Notes: generated by a model not told the origin, from the sequence alone. Positions 25,547 through 34,643 are shown, counted from the first letter of the stretch. The stretch: DNA of 64,000 bases from Streptomyces microflavus (GCF_014650075.1 NZ_BMUG01000006.1:1-64000); one strand, 5' to 3'. Translations and numbers: made by a program.

Positions 25547-25563
25547 CTGGGGGTTTTCCCCAG
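25547..25563. terminator. Hairpin after the tRNA-like fragment
   Basis: CTGGGG-GTTTT-CCCCAG is a perfect 6-base stem with a T-rich loop. It could be the old terminator of the tRNA or act for the minus-strand lanthipeptide operon, whose last gene ends at 25697. Confidence 0.45.
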
Positions 25564-25696
25564 GGATACGCTCTATGCCGACCAGTGCGCCCTGGATGAC
25601 GCCCGCTCCGTGGCAAGGACCCTGGCCTGGCGTATCCAGCGTCTCAGCGTACGTCCGGCGCCCGGTGCTCAAGCTCGTGCAGCAACGGCCCGTAGC

Positions 25697-26872
25697 TCAG
25701 CACAGCGCTCGGCCCCCTCGCCTTGCGTTGTAGCCGCCGTCCCGGCTTCGCATTTGCCGCGGGCGCTCCGGCGTTGACAGCGCGAGACTCTCCCGGATGA
25801 CGCAGTCGGCGGCGCGCAGAGCCGTCGACAGCGCCCCTTGCATATGGTCCGGGAGGGCTGCTGCCTCGAGGGCACAAGCTCGCACCAGAGCACGGCAGTC
25901 CTGCTCATGCCGGTCCGTGGCGAGCTCGATGAACAGACGGTTCGCCAAGCTCTCACGGGCCGCGTAGCCGTCCTCGGCCTCTGTCGCCCTCCGGTGCAAG
26001 TCCTCGACGATGCGGCGCGCTGCGGGGAGATCGGCGGGTCCGACTGCGTCGAGGACGGTCAGGCCGAGCCTGATGTCGAAGACAGTCATCCCTGGTTCGG
26101 CCTGCCGGTCAAGGTAGGTGGTGGCAAGGTCCGCCAGCTGAGCGTCGGCCAGCTGTCCCGCGGCGCGGCGCGACAGGACGGTCAAGCATGCCGTGACGGT
26201 CTGCTCCCACGTCTCGCCGGGCATCGTGTCGGCGAGGAGTGCCGAGGCGTGTGCCGTATCTCCCTCGGCGAGCGAGGCGAGTACCGCTACTTGGCGTCCA
26301 TCGAGCATTCGCTTGCCCACGCCTCGGTGGGCCTCGATGTGTGCCAGGGCTTCGGTCCAGCGTCCCTCGGTGGTGAGGGTGCGCGTGCCGTCGGCCAGGA
26401 GCACGCGCCATAGCCACGCAACGACTTCGCGGCGGTCCTTGTCCGCCGCGGTGAGGTCAGCCGGAACTGCGACACCTTCGAACCGGGCAGGCCTGCCCGC
26501 CTCGACAGCCGCGTACAAGTCAAGCAGCCGCTGACGGCCCACGTCGGCGTATCCGCCACGGATCTGGAGGCGGGCGAGATTGACGACAGGCTCCAGGCAG
26601 CGAATCGCGCTCATGGCGGACAGGGGGCAGGCATGGAGATAGGCGGCGGCGTGCTCATGGCACATCTCGCGCGCCAGGTCGGGAAGGCCGAGATCGGAGG
26701 CAATGAGCGCGGCCTGGTTGTAGACGGAGGACGCCACCCCCTGATCGGTCTCCGTCACCGCAGTGTCGGCCAGGTCGACGAGCGCGCGCACGCGCTTCGA
26801 CAGGGGAAGGCAGGCGGGCCGGAATCGGGCGACGAGTGGAAAGCGCTGAACTGTGGATCCTTGCGGGTCCAT
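25697..26872 (-). CDS. Helical repeat protein at the end of the lanthipeptide operon
   Basis: A 391-residue protein rich in Ala/Leu helices (SVYNQAALIASDLGLPDLAR, LEPVVNLARLQIRGGYADVG) that looks like a TPR-type helical solenoid. No catalytic motif or membrane segment is visible. I recall similar uncharacterised proteins beside FxLD-type lanthipeptide genes in other Streptomyces. It follows the methyltransferase fusion by 87 bases on the same strand and probably shares its transcript. A scaffold, regulatory or immunity role is conceivable but unsupported. GGGGGAG lies before the ATG at 26872. Confidence 0.75.
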   Translation of the reverse strand: MDPQGSTVQRFPLVARFRPACLPLSKRVRALVDLADTAVTETDQGVASSVYNQAALIASDLGLPDLAREMCHEHAAAYLHACPLSAMSAIRCLEPVVNLARLQIRGGYADVGRQRLLDLYAAVEAGRPARFEGVAVPADLTAADKDRREVVAWLWRVLLADGTRTLTTEGRWTEALAHIEAHRGVGKRMLDGRQVAVLASLAEGDTAHASALLADTMPGETWEQTVTACLTVLSRRAAGQLADAQLADLATTYLDRQAEPGMTVFDIRLGLTVLDAVGPADLPAARRIVEDLHRRATEAEDGYAARESLANRLFIELATDRHEQDCRALVRACALEAAALPDHMQGALSTALRAADCVIRESLALSTPERPRQMRSRDGGYNARRGGRALC

Positions 26873-26959
26873 GGACTCCCCCGGAGTGCGTGAGGACGGG
26901 CAGGACGACGGTGGCCGCCGGATGCCTACCGGCGGCCACCGTCCACTACGCGTGAGGTG

Positions 26960-29041
26960 TCACCGCCAGTCGACGACGATGCGGTTCAGCGGGGTGTCGA
27001 GCGCGAAGAGGCCGGCGCGCTGCTCGATCGCGGGGGCGTCGAGGGGCTGGAGCTCAAACGCGGCCTCGCGGTCTCGGTACTCCAGGTCCCATGTGCGGAT
27101 GGCTGCGGCGACCTTCGCTGCCAGTTCATCGCTGCCGGGGCCGTGGCCGATGACCCCGAACTCCCACAGCTTGCCGCCCTCGGGGGTCTTCTTCTCCGAC
27201 AGGCGCCGGGCGAGGTAGGTGACAGCCCCCTCGTCGACGGCTGCCGTCGAGGAGGGGTAGGGGTCCTCGGTGAGCAGAGTGCCCTTGGCGGCTTGCGGGA
27301 ACAGCATCCGGATCAGGCCGGAGGGAAGGGAGCAGGTGAGGAACAGTTCCATCCACTCCGGCGACTCCATGGCGCGGACCGTCATGCCCGTCCACTCCTC
27401 GGTACGCGGCTGGTGCAGGACGCCGACGAGGGTCTCGGCGTCGATCTTCTGCCCGGCGGGGGCCTGCAGCCGTACGGTTCCGTCCGTGCTGAGCGGGATG
27501 ACCCGGCGGTCGTCGTCGGCGATGCCCCGCCTGAGCGGCATGAAGGTGTTCATCTCGCTACCGAGGGACATCCACCGGCCATCGCGCCGCTCGTAGGCGA
27601 TGGACCGGGACACCGTGCCCTTGAGGCGCTGCGGAACGAGGAGCCGACCACCGGGAGCGAGCTGCTGCAACCAGGCGTGTGGCACGCCGTGCGCGCCCAC
27701 GGTGGCAACGATTCGGTCATACGGCGCACCTTCCGCGTAGCCGAGGGCCCCGTCTCGCGCCACCGCCTCAACATTGGTGGTTCCGGCGGCGGACAGATGC
27801 GCGCGGGCGCCCTCCACGAGGTCGTCGTCGACATCGAGCGTGGTGACGTGACCGCTCTCACCGACCAGATGGGCGAGCAGACCGGCGTTGTAACCGGTGC
27901 CTGCGCCCAGTTCGAGGATGCGCTCGCCCTCCCGGGCGTCGAGCTGGTCCAGCATGAGGGCGACCACGCCCGGCTGGGAGGCGCAAGAGATCGAGCTGCC
28001 GTCGGTGTCGTACTTGATGTGCACCGGCGCGTTGGCGTATGCGTCTTCGAGCGGCACATCGGGCACGAACACGTGACGGGGCACGGTCCGCAACGCGGTC
28101 TCCACGGCGGGAGTGCGGACGCTTCCGTCAGCGCGGAGCTGGTCCACCAGGGCGTTACGGAGGCGCTCGGCATCGGACGTCGGGGTGGTGATCGTGTCGG
28201 TGTTCACCCCTTTCACGCTATCGACGTTGGTCGTTGACTCGGTCGGCGGCGCAGTGTGGTCACTCGTTCCCATGACTGCCTCTCGTGCAATGTTGGACAG
28301 AGCGCTCTGGTCGTCCCTGAGGAGACCGGCGCGGTTGGCGTGGAAGATGATGTGGTGGGCAATGATGGCTCGCAGTCCGCGTGTGAGAGCGCCCCGTTGC
28401 GCGAGGCGGGCGAGTGTGGCCCCCGTCCGCTCGAAAGCGGTCACCCACGCCCCGTGCCCGTGGAGCGGACCGTCCCGGAGGGACAGGGCGTGAGCATCAG
28501 CGCTCATGAGCTTCCGCACGAACGGAGTCAGTTCGGCGACTCGTGCGGGTGACAGAGCACTGGTGACCGGCCGGAGGGCGGCGACCTTCGCCCATACGTC
28601 CGCCTGCTCGAACCAGTCGAGTCCGGCGCCGCGCATCATGACGCTCGCCAGCAGGACCGCAGTCTCCTTGCGCCCCAGGTGCTCCGGGCCCGGCTGGTAG
28701 GTGAGCAGGTGGCGGGAGTCGCTGTGGAACAGTCCGTGGGCGGCCTTCATGGCGTCCGGGCCGCCGAACGCCGCACACTCGGGCTCGTAGACACAGGGCA
28801 GCCACGACACGACCGCCCCCTCGCCCACGAGATCGCTGAGCAGTGACTCAATGATCGGGGAGGGCTCGTCGGCAAGGTACCGCAGCGGCCAGGGCTGTTT
28901 GTTCATGAACCACCAGGCGGTGAGCTGCCCTGCGGTCTCGGCTGTGATCAGGGCGGGCCCGACGCGTTCGTCGATGGCGTGCCGGGCGCTGTCGCGGTCG
29001 ATGAAGGTGATGTTGTGCTGGTGCCAGCGGTCGGGGGGCAT
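26960..29041 (-). CDS. FxLD-system methyltransferase: LanB C-terminal-like domain fused to isoaspartyl O-methyltransferase
   Basis: A 693-residue fusion. Residues about 1-250 resemble the thiopeptide/lanthipeptide LanB C-terminal domain (WHQHNITFIDRDSARHAID, TAWWFMNKQPWPLRYL). A Thr/Ser-rich linker (about 258-290) leads to a protein-L-isoaspartate O-methyltransferase-type domain with SAM motif ILELGAGTGYNAGLL at 375-389, then a C-terminal region to 693. Such enzymes (FxLD systems, related to LanSA-type methyltransferases) methylate an aspartate in the modified peptide, giving aspartimide and isoaspartate. The core peptide here contains Asp44 and Asp45, possible targets. GAAGGA lies before the ATG. 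It follows lanC by 21 bases. Inactivity as a repair enzyme is inferred. Confidence 0.88.
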   Translation of the reverse strand: MPPDRWHQHNITFIDRDSARHAIDERVGPALITAETAGQLTAWWFMNKQPWPLRYLADEPSPIIESLLSDLVGEGAVVSWLPCVYEPECAAFGGPDAMKAAHGLFHSDSRHLLTYQPGPEHLGRKETAVLLASVMMRGAGLDWFEQADVWAKVAALRPVTSALSPARVAELTPFVRKLMSADAHALSLRDGPLHGHGAWVTAFERTGATLARLAQRGALTRGLRAIIAHHIIFHANRAGLLRDDQSALSNIAREAVMGTSDHTAPPTESTTNVDSVKGVNTDTITTPTSDAERLRNALVDQLRADGSVRTPAVETALRTVPRHVFVPDVPLEDAYANAPVHIKYDTDGSSISCASQPGVVALMLDQLDAREGERILELGAGTGYNAGLLAHLVGESGHVTTLDVDDDLVEGARAHLSAAGTTNVEAVARDGALGYAEGAPYDRIVATVGAHGVPHAWLQQLAPGGRLLVPQRLKGTVSRSIAYERRDGRWMSLGSEMNTFMPLRRGIADDDRRVIPLSTDGTVRLQAPAGQKIDAETLVGVLHQPRTEEWTGMTVRAMESPEWMELFLTCSLPSGLIRMLFPQAAKGTLLTEDPYPSSTAAVDEGAVTYLARRLSEKKTPEGGKLWEFGVIGHGPGSDELAAKVAAAIRTWDLEYRDREAAFELQPLDAPAIEQRAGLFALDTPLNRIVVDWR

Positions 29042-29062
29042 GAAAGTCCTTCGGTCGGTGCA

Positions 29063-30328
29063 TCAGGCGATGAGCAGGCAGGAATCCCAGTCGGACTGGG
29101 GTGGTGTGGCGGCATCGGCAGCGAGAAGAGCCAGGGCGGTTCCGGCAGCTCCGTCGAGCAGGCCAGGCCCCGCTCCGGTGCCGGTGACGCCTGCCGTGGC
29201 CTCGCGTTCGAGGTCGTTGTCCACCGAGCAGATCGCGGTCAGAAGCCCCGGGATCGCGGCTCGGAGTCGGCCGACGGTTGAGGGATGGGCGTCTGCGGCC
29301 GTGCGGACGGCAATGTGGGTGAGGCCGGCGAAACCGTGGCAAAGGCCGTTGTCCGTCGTGGCTCCGAGCTGGTCCGGGTCGCAGAGGGCGGCGGCGAGCG
29401 CGTTCTCCGCCGTGATCTGGCGTTCGGTGTCTCCGATGGCGAGCGCGGCAAGTTGCTGAGCGCGGGCGAGGCCGGCGGTGCCGTAACACCATGACGGCCG
29501 CCGGAGCTTGGACGCGGCGCGGCGACCGGTGCGTAGCTCGCCCCGAGTGACCCAATACGGCCAGGCCGGTCCTCGGCCCGTCTCCTCCTGCCAGCGGTCG
29601 AGCCAGGCCAGGATGGCGCGCAGTGCTCTGAGGTGCCCGTCCGTAACGGTGCTCTTCCGGGCGGCGAGGGCTAGAAGCGCGAGCACTCCGGCGATGCCGT
29701 GGGCCATGCCGGTGTTGGCATGCCCACCGGGGAATCGTTCGTCCGGGCTGCCCGAGGGCCCGGTTGCCGTCCACCAACCTGGAAGGTCCTCGCCGGATTG
29801 CCTGATCGGTTCGGTGAGGCGTACGCAGTAGTCGAGGACAGCGCGCATCATAGGGCTGCCGGAGTCCCGGCGAAGAAGGTAGGCACCGTACCCGGTCAGG
29901 CCCCGGATGGTGTCGAACTCAGCCAGCTGCGGCAGACATCCGGCGTCGATGCGGCGCTGCGCTGCGTCGAGGCGGCGTCTGACATCGATCTTGATCTGCC
30001 GGTCCATCGCGTCCAAGGCGCGCTGGTAGGAGCCAGGAAGACTGTCGGCGGCGCAGGCAAGGGCGTGGGCGAAGGCGGGCACCCCGTAGAAGGGGTGGCT
30101 GTCGGGTCCGCTCGTGAGGGATCCGTGAGACGCGGCAGCGAGCCAGCCGTGCGCATGCTGCCACGGTCCGAGGCCGTTAGCGGCCCGCTCGATGTGGAGA
30201 AGCGCGATTCCGGGCGGGCCATAGGCGAGATGTTGCCGATGTGTCTGAAGGACGGAAGGCACCGTGCCGGGGTCGGCGAGCTGCGCAGCAATGGCATCGA
30301 CCAGGCCGAGCGTTGGGAGCACGGTCAC
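29063..30328 (-). CDS. Lanthionine synthetase C family cyclase (LanC)
   Basis: A 421-residue LanC-type cyclase that adds cysteine thiols to dehydrated Ser/Thr to form lanthionine rings. The zinc ligands are visible as C281 in SWCYGTAG and C330-H331 in NGLCHGFAG, together with the conserved MAHGIAG. GTG 30328 is chosen because AGGAGG lies 6 bases upstream and because it overlaps the LanB stop as GTGA, indicating translational coupling. The frame is open further upstream inside LanB. Together with LanB this defines a class I lanthipeptide pathway. Confidence 0.92.
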   Translation of the reverse strand: MTVLPTLGLVDAIAAQLADPGTVPSVLQTHRQHLAYGPPGIALLHIERAANGLGPWQHAHGWLAAASHGSLTSGPDSHPFYGVPAFAHALACAADSLPGSYQRALDAMDRQIKIDVRRRLDAAQRRIDAGCLPQLAEFDTIRGLTGYGAYLLRRDSGSPMMRAVLDYCVRLTEPIRQSGEDLPGWWTATGPSGSPDERFPGGHANTGMAHGIAGVLALLALAARKSTVTDGHLRALRAILAWLDRWQEETGRGPAWPYWVTRGELRTGRRAASKLRRPSWCYGTAGLARAQQLAALAIGDTERQITAENALAAALCDPDQLGATTDNGLCHGFAGLTHIAVRTAADAHPSTVGRLRAAIPGLLTAICSVDNDLEREATAGVTGTGAGPGLLDGAAGTALALLAADAATPPQSDWDSCLLIA

Positions 30329-33300
30329 GTCGGCCTCCTGGTGGTGCGGGCAGTCCACGCCAGAGCAGCAGCGCGCGCCAAGTAGAGGCACACCTCTTCC
30401 TCGGGGAAGTTCACCGCGACGTGCCGCACGAAGTGGACGTGGAGGAGGGAGGTCAGGACATCATCGACGGCGATGCCCTGGGTGTCCGGGCCGGGAAGGT
30501 GCAACCGGTACGCGGCGAGTGCCGCATCGCGCTCTGCCCAACCCGACACGATGGCGTCTCCGCCCTGGACAGCGCGCAGGGCGGCCCAATCGTCGGCTGG
30601 GTTCGCGAGCCGTACGGCCTCGCTGAATTGCGGGCGGGGAACGGACGCAGGCGCCTTCGGCGAGACGTGGTCGGCCAGCCAGCGCATCGCGGCCTCGGTG
30701 CTGCCGAGGAACGCAGAGGCGATGGCGACGGTGTGGGCCGCCACCAGCGTGCGTTGCGCCGGTCTCTGGGGCTCTGTGAGCTGGGCCAGAACGCTGCGCG
30801 AGTCCGCCCGGAACACTTCCTCGGCCACCTCCCAGGCGGCGCCGGAACCCCAACGACCCATTTCTCGATAAGAGGTGGGGTAGCGCAGGTCTGCCAGCAG
30901 GCCGGCGTTGCGCAGGTCGTCGGCCCACGCGCTCACGGTGCGCGCCGTCTGAGCGAAAGTTCTGCGGTCAGGGAGGGCGATGCGGACGCGGAGGTGCTGG
31001 TCCGGGTCACGGAAGCGGATGAACCACCACGGCGGGTTGCCCAGTCGTTCGAGGAGGCCGGGGAGGTGCTGGGAAAGCAAGGTGTCCTGGCGGCGGGGGT
31101 CTCCGTACAAGGCGGCGAGCAGCACTGACGAAGCGGCGGGAGTCTGCAGCTGAGCCGCCGAGAGGGCGCGAGCCTGAGTGGGGACGGGCAGGGGCGGCCA
31201 GGACGGCGATCGGGTCGCTCTGAGCGGCACCACGATCTCGTGGGCTCGCCCGCCGCACCAGCCGTACGTTTCTGGTTCCGGGGCCTCGATGAGCACGGCC
31301 CGGTGAGTGCGGTCGAGGTGTCGGAGCAGGAGCGTCCGGTGGCCGGCTTCGTCGAGGTCGAGGAAGAGACGCCGGTCGTCCTCTGCGAGGAGCACGCGGC
31401 GAGGCAATCCCCGCTGCGCCCGCCATTCGGAGAGCGCGGTGTCCCACTCAGTACGCGGGCGAGCACGACCGGGTAATTCGGACGCCTCCAGACGCCAGCG
31501 CGCCGGGGTCAGCACCGTACGCCCGTACCGCAGGCGCGGCAAGAACGGCATCGCTGCTGCGACGCCCCAGTCGAAGGCGGTGACCTGCGCGCACTGGGCG
31601 CGGGACAGCTCGGTGAGGAACCGCGCCAACGGCGGAGTATGCGTGTGCAGGTTCAGCGCGTTCATGCCGACGGCCTCGACGCGGTGCCCCCGTTCCGGAG
31701 CGGCCAGGTACATGCGGCGGCCGTCGCACCCCACGGCCAGGTCCTTCGGGGTGAGAACGGTGTCTTTCGGTGCGCAGTGCTCTTGGAGGCTGATCAGGGT
31801 AGACAGGACCTGCGGGGCGCGGGTGACATGAGCGCTCTCCGGGAGCAGCGGCGGGAAGGAGAGCTGGGCGGACACGGTGTCGCTGTCCGCGGCCGGAAGA
31901 TCGGCCAGCTCCGTGGTCAGGGCCTGACGCTCGGAGGGCGCCAGTACGCCGAGGAACCGGCCTGTCGAAACTCCGGCCCCGCGCGACACGCTCACGACCT
32001 CCAGCCGGAATCGTCCGCGCTGCAAGTCCTCCAGACTGGCGGCGTGCACGCGCACCCCCACCTCCAGATGCGGCGGCAGTCGTGGCTCGTCGGAGCCCAC
32101 GTCCAAGAGTTCGACCTGTTCGTCGGTGAGCACGACCTCGTCACGGCCATCGAGCGCGGCACCCTGCGCCAGGCGTACGAGGGCGTCATCCCGAGCGGAG
32201 ACACCGGGCCGACGCGAACCGGCAGGACTGCCCGGGTAGCCGTCTGGGTAGCCGGTGCCGCTGTCCGCGACGACCTCCGCGAGCGGGACCATCGTGCCGA
32301 TGCCGTAGCGCTCGTAGAAGCGCTGGTGGTAGGCGTTCCACGCGGCTGTCCCGTACGGGCGGGTGCTCACCCGGGTCAGGATGAAGGCGGCGCGCTCGAT
32401 TTCCCGGGCCACTTCCTCGGGTAGGACGAACTGCGCATCCAACCGCAGGTCAAGCGCGACAGGGTGCCGACGCAGGCCGGGCACGAGGGCCCGCATGCGC
32501 GCTGCGGTGCTGTTCCGGCCGCCGCGCGTGGCGCACTCCTCCAAACCCGTCCGGACCGCGTGCAGCTCACGTGTTGCCTCCGCGACGGGCGCAAGGTTGT
32601 CGACGTCGATCGCGTCGAGTTGGTCGAGCAGATACCCGAGGGCGTCGGTCTCGGTACTTGGAGCGTGCAGGCTGGTGATCAGCACTCGCCGCCGGACCAG
32701 CTCCGCCAGTAGACGGCGCACCTTCTCCGTCCCGGCCTCGGGGAACTCCGCCCGGAGATTTTCCGTGAGAGCTCCGCAGCGAATCGGCGTCCGGGCCTCG
32801 GCGAGGACCGCTCGCACCGGTTCTGTCAGCGCCAGGGATGCCTCGACCGCGCGCATCCGGTCATCCTTGGCATCGGGTTGGAACGGCACGATGAGCCGGT
32901 CTCCCCGGCTCATCACGGTGTTGTTGACGACGACGGGCAGCTGGTCGAGGAGTTCCGGGCAGGACTCGAGCCGTTCGACCACAGCAGTGAGCCACTCGGA
33001 CCCCGCACGACCGACGGCTACGTGCTCCTCGCCCCAGTCCGCACGCACCCCAGGGCCGAACGCCGCAGTGGTCACGCCGGCGAACAGACCGAAGGGTGTC
33101 GCCCGGTGCTGGGCCCGCGACAGGTAACGGGCCACCGACAGCGCCGCGCGCCGTACGTCTCGATGGGGAGGATTCTCGGCAGTACACACGGCCCGCACCT
33201 GCATGGCCAAGGCTGGGCTGGAGTGCTCCACGGCGTCGGCGATGTCCTGGTCCGCCCAGACACCGCGAAGCCACGTCACGCAGGCGGAGGAGCCCTCGGG

Positions 33301-33408
33301 CGAGTGGTCATCCGGGTCAGGGCACGCAGGAACCGACAGAAACCGTCGAGCCACGGCACGTACGAGAGCGGTGGAACCGGCGCGGAACTCTGTGGGCTGA
33401 GCAACCAC
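30325..33408 (-). CDS. Lantibiotic dehydratase (LanB), full length
   Basis: A 1027-residue class I lantibiotic dehydratase that dehydrates Ser and Thr in the precursor using glutamyl-tRNA. The N-terminal glutamylation domain shows YLSRAQHRATPFGLFAGVT and RPYGTAAWNAYHQRFYERYG; the C-terminal elimination (SpaB_C) domain shows PPWWFIRFRDPDQHLRVRIA. Both parts are in one protein, so unlike split thiopeptide dehydratases it is a complete LanB. TTGGAGG lies before the GTG at 33408. It is downstream of the precursor gene with a hairpin between, and coupled to lanC. Confidence 0.93.
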   Translation of the reverse strand: MVAQPTEFRAGSTALVRAVARRFLSVPACPDPDDHSPEGSSACVTWLRGVWADQDIADAVEHSSPALAMQVRAVCTAENPPHRDVRRAALSVARYLSRAQHRATPFGLFAGVTTAAFGPGVRADWGEEHVAVGRAGSEWLTAVVERLESCPELLDQLPVVVNNTVMSRGDRLIVPFQPDAKDDRMRAVEASLALTEPVRAVLAEARTPIRCGALTENLRAEFPEAGTEKVRRLLAELVRRRVLITSLHAPSTETDALGYLLDQLDAIDVDNLAPVAEATRELHAVRTGLEECATRGGRNSTAARMRALVPGLRRHPVALDLRLDAQFVLPEEVAREIERAAFILTRVSTRPYGTAAWNAYHQRFYERYGIGTMVPLAEVVADSGTGYPDGYPGSPAGSRRPGVSARDDALVRLAQGAALDGRDEVVLTDEQVELLDVGSDEPRLPPHLEVGVRVHAASLEDLQRGRFRLEVVSVSRGAGVSTGRFLGVLAPSERQALTTELADLPAADSDTVSAQLSFPPLLPESAHVTRAPQVLSTLISLQEHCAPKDTVLTPKDLAVGCDGRRMYLAAPERGHRVEAVGMNALNLHTHTPPLARFLTELSRAQCAQVTAFDWGVAAAMPFLPRLRYGRTVLTPARWRLEASELPGRARPRTEWDTALSEWRAQRGLPRRVLLAEDDRRLFLDLDEAGHRTLLLRHLDRTHRAVLIEAPEPETYGWCGGRAHEIVVPLRATRSPSWPPLPVPTQARALSAAQLQTPAASSVLLAALYGDPRRQDTLLSQHLPGLLERLGNPPWWFIRFRDPDQHLRVRIALPDRRTFAQTARTVSAWADDLRNAGLLADLRYPTSYREMGRWGSGAAWEVAEEVFRADSRSVLAQLTEPQRPAQRTLVAAHTVAIASAFLGSTEAAMRWLADHVSPKAPASVPRPQFSEAVRLANPADDWAALRAVQGGDAIVSGWAERDAALAAYRLHLPGPDTQGIAVDDVLTSLLHVHFVRHVAVNFPEEEVCLYLARAAALAWTARTTRRPT

Positions 33409-33439
33409 CGATGACCTCCAAGCGCGAGGGGATGGGCGG

Positions 33440-33473
33440 CTGGTGCCGCCGCGCGAAGACGCGACGGCACCAG
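33440..33473 (-). terminator. Hairpin between lanthipeptide precursor and lanB
   Basis: CTGGTGCCG pairs with CGGCACCAG, followed after one mismatch by CGCG/CGCG around a CGAAGA loop. A hairpin between a RiPP precursor gene and its enzymes is typically a partial terminator or RNA stabiliser that keeps precursor mRNA in excess. Confidence 0.65.
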
Positions 33474-33504
33474 ACCGAAGGGAACCTGGGGTTGGGGCCA
33501 GGCG

Positions 33505-33684
33505 TCAGGCGACGTTGGTGGTGCAGGCGCCGCAGGTGGAACCGCAGTTGTCGTCGGTCAGGTTGACCAGACCTGCCGAGTCAGCGATCTCCACGAGCGA
33601 GACGTCCAGGTCGAAGCCGTCCGATGTGCCCGGAATCCGGGGGCGTACTTCGGTACGGCTAGCCACTACGGTGCTGCGCGTCAT
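33505..33684 (-). CDS. FxLD-family class I lanthipeptide precursor
   Basis: A 59-residue peptide with AAAGGAG 7 bases before the ATG. The leader contains F24-D-L-D27 (SDGFDLDVSLVE), the FxLD box recognised by LanB in class I systems. The C-terminal core region (about residues 41-59) is rich in modifiable residues: T43, S49, T50, T55, T56 and C47, C51, C54, in the order TDDNCGSTCGACTT. Up to three lanthionine-type rings are possible. D44 and D45 before N46 are plausible targets of the isoaspartyl-type methyltransferase. It is the first gene of the minus-strand cluster. The leader cleavage site is not evident; no protease is encoded nearby. Confidence 0.92.
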   Translation of the reverse strand: MTRSTVVASRTEVRPRIPGTSDGFDLDVSLVEIADSAGLVNLTDDNCGSTCGACTTNVA

Positions 33685-33892
33685 GCTGCACTCCTTTTCA
33701 TCGTTGGTTGTTGGTGAGCTGGGCTGGAATGCCCACCAGGAGCCGCCAGAGAGGCGATGCCGGACGGCCGGCCCTCGGACCAACTCCTGGCCACCCGGCA
33801 CGAGGGGACGTGGCCCGCGCAGGAGGTTCTGGCCGGACCGCCCGCTCACGCCGGGAAGTTGTGTGAATGAGGGCTGATCAAGCAGAGGTCGA

Positions 33893-34183
33893 TCAACGCT
33901 CCATGAGGTGGGTGAGGGCCTGAACCTTGAGACGATCAAGGCACGGCGCACATGCATAGAAGGGGGCGTGCTGCCCGTCCCACTGCACGGGGCCGAGCCA
34001 GATCACCCGCACTCCGGTGCGTTCGCAACCGAGCCAGCAGTCACCGGTGATCCATGACGAATCCATCGAGGAACGGCCCTTCCCCCAGAACGTCGATACG
34101 GTCGGTCCGGCGGCCTGATATCTGGCGGCGCCGGCCCAGAACTGAATCGGCGGGCGGACGATAGCCAGAAGAAGCGAGGGCAC
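33893..34183 (-). CDS. Small protein with cysteine pairs, downstream of ATPase
   Basis: The C-terminal part (SSWITGDCWLGCERTG, HAPFYACAPCLDRLK) has two Cys-x2/3-Cys pairs that could bind a metal, and the last residues are helical. It lies 13 bases after the ATP-binding gene and is probably cotranscribed. The start is uncertain: GTG 34183 gives 96 residues without a strong binding site; ATG 34066 would give 57 residues covering only the cysteine part. I do not recognise a characterised family. Confidence 0.55.
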   Translation of the reverse strand: MPSLLLAIVRPPIQFWAGAARYQAAGPTVSTFWGKGRSSMDSSWITGDCWLGCERTGVRVIWLGPVQWDGQHAPFYACAPCLDRLKVQALTHLMER

Positions 34184-34196
34184 CGCAGCCGCGGTC

Positions 34197-34643
34197 TCAC
34201 TCGGCGCCCTCAGTACCGAGTTCGGCCCAGACCTCTTTGCCCCGCAGGCGTCCGCCCGAGCTCTGAAGATCACAGCCCCAGCGGTCGGCCACGGCACTGA
34301 TGAGGAGCAGTCCGCGCCCCGACTCGTCCTCCTCGCCCGCATGGCTCAGCACCGGCAGACGCGAAGGCTCCTCGTCCACGATCCCGACGCGTACCCGTGT
34401 CGCGCTCGGCCGCCCGACAACGAGGCGGATCTGGGGGCACGGGGTGTGCCTGGAGGCATTCGCGATCAACTCCGTGATGATCAGCTCGGCACGGTCGGCG
34501 AGGTCGTTGAGGTGCCACATCCCGAGAACCCCCCGGACGAGCTTGCGTCCGGTCTCGGCCGTGGACGGCTCGCACGGGAAGATCTCGCTGTACGTGGGGT
34601 GGCTGGCGAGGACCGCCTCAACTGGCTTCTTCAGAATCGGCAT
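34197..34643 (-). CDS. Histidine-kinase-like ATP-binding (anti-sigma-type) protein
   Basis: A 148-residue protein of the HATPase/RsbW-like class: N-box ELIITELIANASRHT, then VGIVDEEPSRLP and ESGRGLLLISAVADRWG. Such proteins act as anti-sigma factors or as partners of XRE/DUF397-type regulators (AbaA/WhiJ-like loci). GAAGG lies before the ATG. It is divergent from an XRE/TPR regulator 226 bases away and upstream of a small cysteine-pair protein on the same strand. It may control the lanthipeptide genes beside it, which is inference. Confidence 0.82.
   Translation of the reverse strand: MPILKKPVEAVLASHPTYSEIFPCEPSTAETGRKLVRGVLGMWHLNDLADRAELIITELIANASRHTPCPQIRLVVGRPSATRVRVGIVDEEPSRLPVLSHAGEEDESGRGLLLISAVADRWGCDLQSSGGRLRGKEVWAELGTEGAE

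Noticed and set aside
25364..25672. N-terminal extension of the nitroreductase through the tRNA-like sequence
   Set aside because: The translated segment (CAPDRIRTCDTR) is a well-known false translation of tRNA sequence; a good start with a ribosome site exists at 25363.
26957..28237. Plus-strand frame opposite the FxLD methyltransferase gene
   Set aside because: Shadow frame; the minus-strand product has a SAM motif and domain structure.
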